Shown here in pieces: positions 7,260 through 9,336 of a stretch of 9,336 nt of DNA. Every line of letters begins with the position of its first letter. The stretch's first letter is position 1. The position numbers were made by a program, and so were the translations under genes. The notes beneath the pieces were generated by a model, which saw nothing but the letters and a program-made list of their open reading frames with translations, made no database searches and had not been told where the DNA came from. This DNA is from Fibrobacteres bacterium CG2_30_45_31 (lineage in GTDB: Bacteria > Fibrobacterota > Fibrobacteria > Fibrobacterales > Fibrobacteraceae). The DNA is taken from contig MNYL01000193.1 of assembly GCA_001873075.1 (NCBI GenBank), positions 1 through 9,336 on the forward strand. Direction: 5' to 3'.

Positions 7260-8027
7260 CTAGAGCGAACGAACGCGATTCACAAAATTACGACTCACAG
7301 GAATGACCGTATTGGTCTTGTCCTTGAGTTTCACACAGAATCGACCGCCAATAGTCCTCTGATATTCTTCGATGGCATCAATAGCCACCAAATGAGCACG
7401 GTGAACACGCACAAACTGGTTGGGATCTAAGCGCGTTTCCAATTCGATCAATGGGGTATCAATAATGTATTTGCCTTGCGCCGTATAAATGGTCGTATAT
7501 TTATCTTCGCTCTGAAAGCGATACACGGTATCCACAGGAATAAATAAAGTACGATCCCCTATTTTCACTTGGAGGCGCAACAGATACTGTTCTTTTTTAT
7601 CCATCAACCGGCGAAAACTATTCATAATTTCATCGCGAGACTCCGCTTCACCAGAGAATGTTTCTGCCAATTTGCGAAGTTTCTCAATAGTCGCATGCAA
7701 TCGACCCTCTTCGATCGGCTTAAGCAAATAATCCACCGTATATTCTTCGTAAGCTCGCAAAGCAAACTCATCAAAAGCCGTTGTAAAAACAACCACTGGA
7801 GCCATTTCATCACCAACCGCATTCAACACATCAAAGCCACTCATATCCGGCATTTGAATGTCAAGAAAAACCAAGTCTGGCTGTATTTCTTGAATTTTAG
7901 CGATCGCCTGTTCCCCACACGAGGCTTCACCCACAACAGAAATAAGATCTGTATAGGGTTCTAATAATTTCGCCATCCGCAAACGAGCGAGGGGTTCATC
8001 ATCCACAATAAGAGTTTTGTATTGCAT
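7260..8027 (-). CDS. LytTR-family (LytR/AlgR-type) response regulator
   Basis: This is a 255-residue two-component regulator. The receiver domain (about 1-120) has the acidic pair D9 and D10 (VDDEP), the phosphorylation site D56 (DLVFLDIQMP), the switch threonine in FTTAFD (82-83) and the conserved K103 (LLKPIEE). A linker follows, then a LytTR DNA-binding domain at about 155-255 (FIPVDTVYRFQSEDKYTTIY, FVRVHRAHLVAID, VIPVSRNF). Such proteins are activated by a membrane histidine kinase and bind direct repeats upstream of their targets. No kinase gene lies in the window, so its partner is unknown. An in-frame TTG at 8042 would add five residues, but the ATG at 8027 starts right at the receiver domain and is preferred; neither has a clear Shine-Dalgarno sequence. 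It lies 33 bp after the phosphatase gene and ends at the terminator at 7233-7211. Confidence 0.95.
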   Translation of the reverse strand: MQYKTLIVDDEPLARLRMAKLLEPYTDLISVVGEASCGEQAIAKIQEIQPDLVFLDIQMPDMSGFDVLNAVGDEMAPVVVFTTAFDEFALRAYEEYTVDYLLKPIEEGRLHATIEKLRKLAETFSGEAESRDEIMNSFRRLMDKKEQYLLRLQVKIGDRTLFIPVDTVYRFQSEDKYTTIYTAQGKYIIDTPLIELETRLDPNQFVRVHRAHLVAIDAIEEYQRTIGGRFCVKLKDKTNTVIPVSRNFVNRVRSL

Positions 8028-8060
8028 TTGGAGAATATACAAAAACAGAGAATCGTAAAA

Positions 8061-8864
8061 CTATTTTAGCATGTCTATAGCGAGGGAATGCAGAATTCCG
8101 TTGCTGAAGAGCACTTGTTCTCCATCCACAAACTTCAACTCGCTACCCGAAAGTTCGGAAGCCTTACCTCCGGCTTCCATAATAAGCAAAGCGATGCCTG
8201 CAATATCCCAAGGATAACTCATCGTCATCACAAAAATATCCAAACGACCAGCGGCTACAAAAGTACCCTCAATAACGGCACTTCCAAGACATTTTACGCG
8301 TGTACAAAATTCAGCTTCACGCCCAAAATTATGGAGATTCTGCGTATTGATTTTGCTCCAATCGCCCACATTAAAATCGCCATTACTCACAATCGCCTTT
8401 TCCAAAGAATCCGTCGCACTCACATGAATTGGGTTGCCATTCATGAACGAGCCCTCACCCTTCACGGCGGTGTACATTTCCCCCAAAGCAGGCAAAAATA
8501 CAACCGCGACAACGGGCTTCCCCTCTTCCATCAGTGCGATGGAAATACCCCACAAAGGCATTCCACGGCTAAAATTCACAGTCCCATCTACAGGGTCAAT
8601 AATCCACACATAACGAGATTCATCACCACCCAGCCGACCCGCTTCTTCGGTGCGAATCCGGTGCGTGGGAAAGGCCTTTTTAAGCCCTTCGACTATAATG
8701 CGTTCGCTTTCTAAATCGGCAATCGTCACCACATCCCGAGGGGTCTTATACTTTACCTTTCCGAGGCTACTCTGTAATTCGAGACAACGTAATCCCGCTT
8801 CACGAGCCAAATCTCGAGCAACATCCAAGGCAATATCAAAACGAAGGGCAGAGAAATTTTTCAT
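8061..8864 (-). CDS. inositol monophosphatase family protein
   Basis: This is a 267-residue metal-dependent phosphatase of the IMPase/FIG superfamily. The metal and catalytic motifs are in order: D50 in DVVTIADLESE, E73-E74 in RTEEAG, D90 and D93 in WIIDPVDGTVNF, and D220 in YPWDIAGIALLIMEAGG. Length is usual for the family (about 250-275). Substrate cannot be told from the sequence; relatives act on inositol phosphates, on 3'-phosphoadenosine 5'-phosphate (CysQ type), or on histidinol phosphate. The minus-strand frame stays open far upstream, to an ATG at 9233. The ATG at 8864 is preferred because family homology starts just after it (MKNFSALRFDIALDVARDLAREAG) and the upstream part overlaps the plus-strand exported gene. 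No Shine-Dalgarno sequence is evident. The LytTR gene follows after 33 bp and may be co-transcribed. Confidence 0.95.
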   Translation of the reverse strand: MKNFSALRFDIALDVARDLAREAGLRCLELQSSLGKVKYKTPRDVVTIADLESERIIVEGLKKAFPTHRIRTEEAGRLGGDESRYVWIIDPVDGTVNFSRGMPLWGISIALMEEGKPVVAVVFLPALGEMYTAVKGEGSFMNGNPIHVSATDSLEKAIVSNGDFNVGDWSKINTQNLHNFGREAEFCTRVKCLGSAVIEGTFVAAGRLDIFVMTMSYPWDIAGIALLIMEAGGKASELSGSELKFVDGEQVLFSNGILHSLAIDMLK

Positions 8865-8868
8865 GAAC

Positions 8869-8890
8869 TCAAATTTAATTCTAAATTTGA
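8869..8890. promoter_or_regulatory. perfect inverted repeat between divergent genes, possible operator or shared promoter
   Basis: TCAAATTTA (8869-8877) and TAAATTTGA (8882-8890) form a perfect 9-bp inverted repeat with a four-base spacer. It fills most of the 30-bp gap between the phosphatase start (8864, minus) and the exported-protein start (8895, plus). Being A/T-rich and symmetric, it could be a dimeric regulator site or hold -10-like boxes for both strands (TAGAAT at 8883-8878 on the minus strand). The repeat itself is certain; its role is a guess. Confidence 0.45.
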
Positions 8891-8894
8891 ACTT

Positions 8895-9336
8895 ATGAAT
8901 AAAATGAAACGTATCATCCTTAGCATGGGGCTTTTCGCCTCTACTATTTTTTCTGCCGATTGGTCTAGTAATTATCAGTCTATGGCTGCGTTTGATCCAA
9001 ACCTCGCCGAAGGGAACCGCCCCGGCTATATTAAGCCCCTTGCGACCTACATAGGATCGGTACTGAATGCCAACTGGCTCACCAGTGTCTCCATTCCCCA
9101 AAATTTTTCTTTTGAAGCGGGACTTCCTTTTAATATTGTCTTTATCGACGATCAAGACCGCACTTATTCTAATAGCGACGTCTCCACCATTTTTGGTGGG
9201 CAAGAAGAATATGTCTGGGATACTGAACTTCAACGCGATGTCATCGGTGGCAATGAAGATCTCAATGCATTAAGCATTTTCACGCTCCCTTACCTGCAAT
9301 TGGGATTCAGCTATTACCACGCAAAAATTCTCTTGC
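8895..9336 (+). CDS. exported protein of DUF6588-like type, partial
   Basis: This gene runs off the right edge; 147 codons are visible. A signal peptide is clear: MNKMKRIILSMGLFASTIFSA, with likely signal peptidase I cleavage before DWSSNYQSM. The mature part begins with a region resembling DUF6588 proteins (GYIKPLATYIGSVLNANW, then NFSFEAGLPFNIVFIDD). These are small secreted or outer-membrane beta-rich proteins of unknown function; I recognise the pattern from memory and have not checked it. The later stretch LSIFTLPYLQLGFSYYHAKI has the alternating character of beta strands. Two in-frame ATGs (8895 and 8904) are possible; neither has a good Shine-Dalgarno sequence. It is divergent from the phosphatase gene and shares with it the inverted repeat at 8869-8890. 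The frame read on the minus strand across the same bases is a shadow. Confidence 0.75.
   Translation, partial: MNKMKRIILSMGLFASTIFSADWSSNYQSMAAFDPNLAEGNRPGYIKPLATYIGSVLNANWLTSVSIPQNFSFEAGLPFNIVFIDDQDRTYSNSDVSTIFGGQEEYVWDTELQRDVIGGNEDLNALSIFTLPYLQLGFSYYHAKILL

Noticed and set aside
8028..8042. TTG start for the LytTR regulator
   Set aside because: It adds only five residues before the receiver domain, has no Shine-Dalgarno sequence, and an ATG lies at the expected place.
8088..8714. 208-codon open frame on the plus strand
   Set aside because: It lies fully inside the phosphatase gene, whose motifs are intact, and its own translation shows no domain or signal; it is a shadow frame.
8865..9233. 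123-codon N-terminal extension of the phosphatase frame on the minus strand
   Set aside because: Family homology starts at the ATG at 8864, the extension is low-complexity basic sequence with no domain, and the plus strand there encodes a protein with a convincing signal peptide.

Overview
The window holds six protein genes packed tightly together: five on the minus strand and one, running off the right edge, on the plus strand. Base composition is moderate (roughly 45% G+C by eye). The combination of a long signal peptidase I with a large insertion, a GGP-x-D-x-PP Ig-like lipoprotein, a LytTR regulator and a short exported protein resembling DUF6588 suggests a Gram-negative of the Fibrobacterota/Bacteroidota group, most likely a Fibrobacter relative. 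That placement is inferred from gene content and has not been tested by a search.

Reading in the minus-strand direction (right to left), the first gene is an inositol-monophosphatase-family phosphatase (8864 to 8061). A LytTR response regulator follows after 33 bp (8027 to 7260), and then a strong intrinsic terminator (7233 to 7211). A second cluster starts only 15 nt past the terminator T-run: signal peptidase I (7195 to 5870), an Ig-like lipoprotein that overlaps the lepB stop by one base (5870 to 4092), a DnaQ-type exonuclease/DinG helicase fusion after 24 bp (4067 to 1338), and a helicase-associated (XPB-N-like) protein that runs off the left edge (1268 to 1). The plus-strand gene starts at 8895. 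Its start lies 30 bp from the phosphatase start, and that gap is almost filled by a perfect 9-bp inverted repeat.

The lepB cluster joins an export function (signal peptidase and a lipoprotein) to a DNA-repair function (an XPD-family helicase with its own exonuclease, next to a protein related to the accessory part of XPB helicases). The most interesting points are the helicase, which keeps both a complete DEDDh exonuclease site and all four Fe-S cysteines; its XPB-like neighbour, whose frame is open to the window edge; and the terminator placed so close to lepB that it may work as a leader attenuator. No RNA genes, insertion sequences, CRISPR arrays or long repeats were seen, and no stretch over 300 bp lacks a gene.
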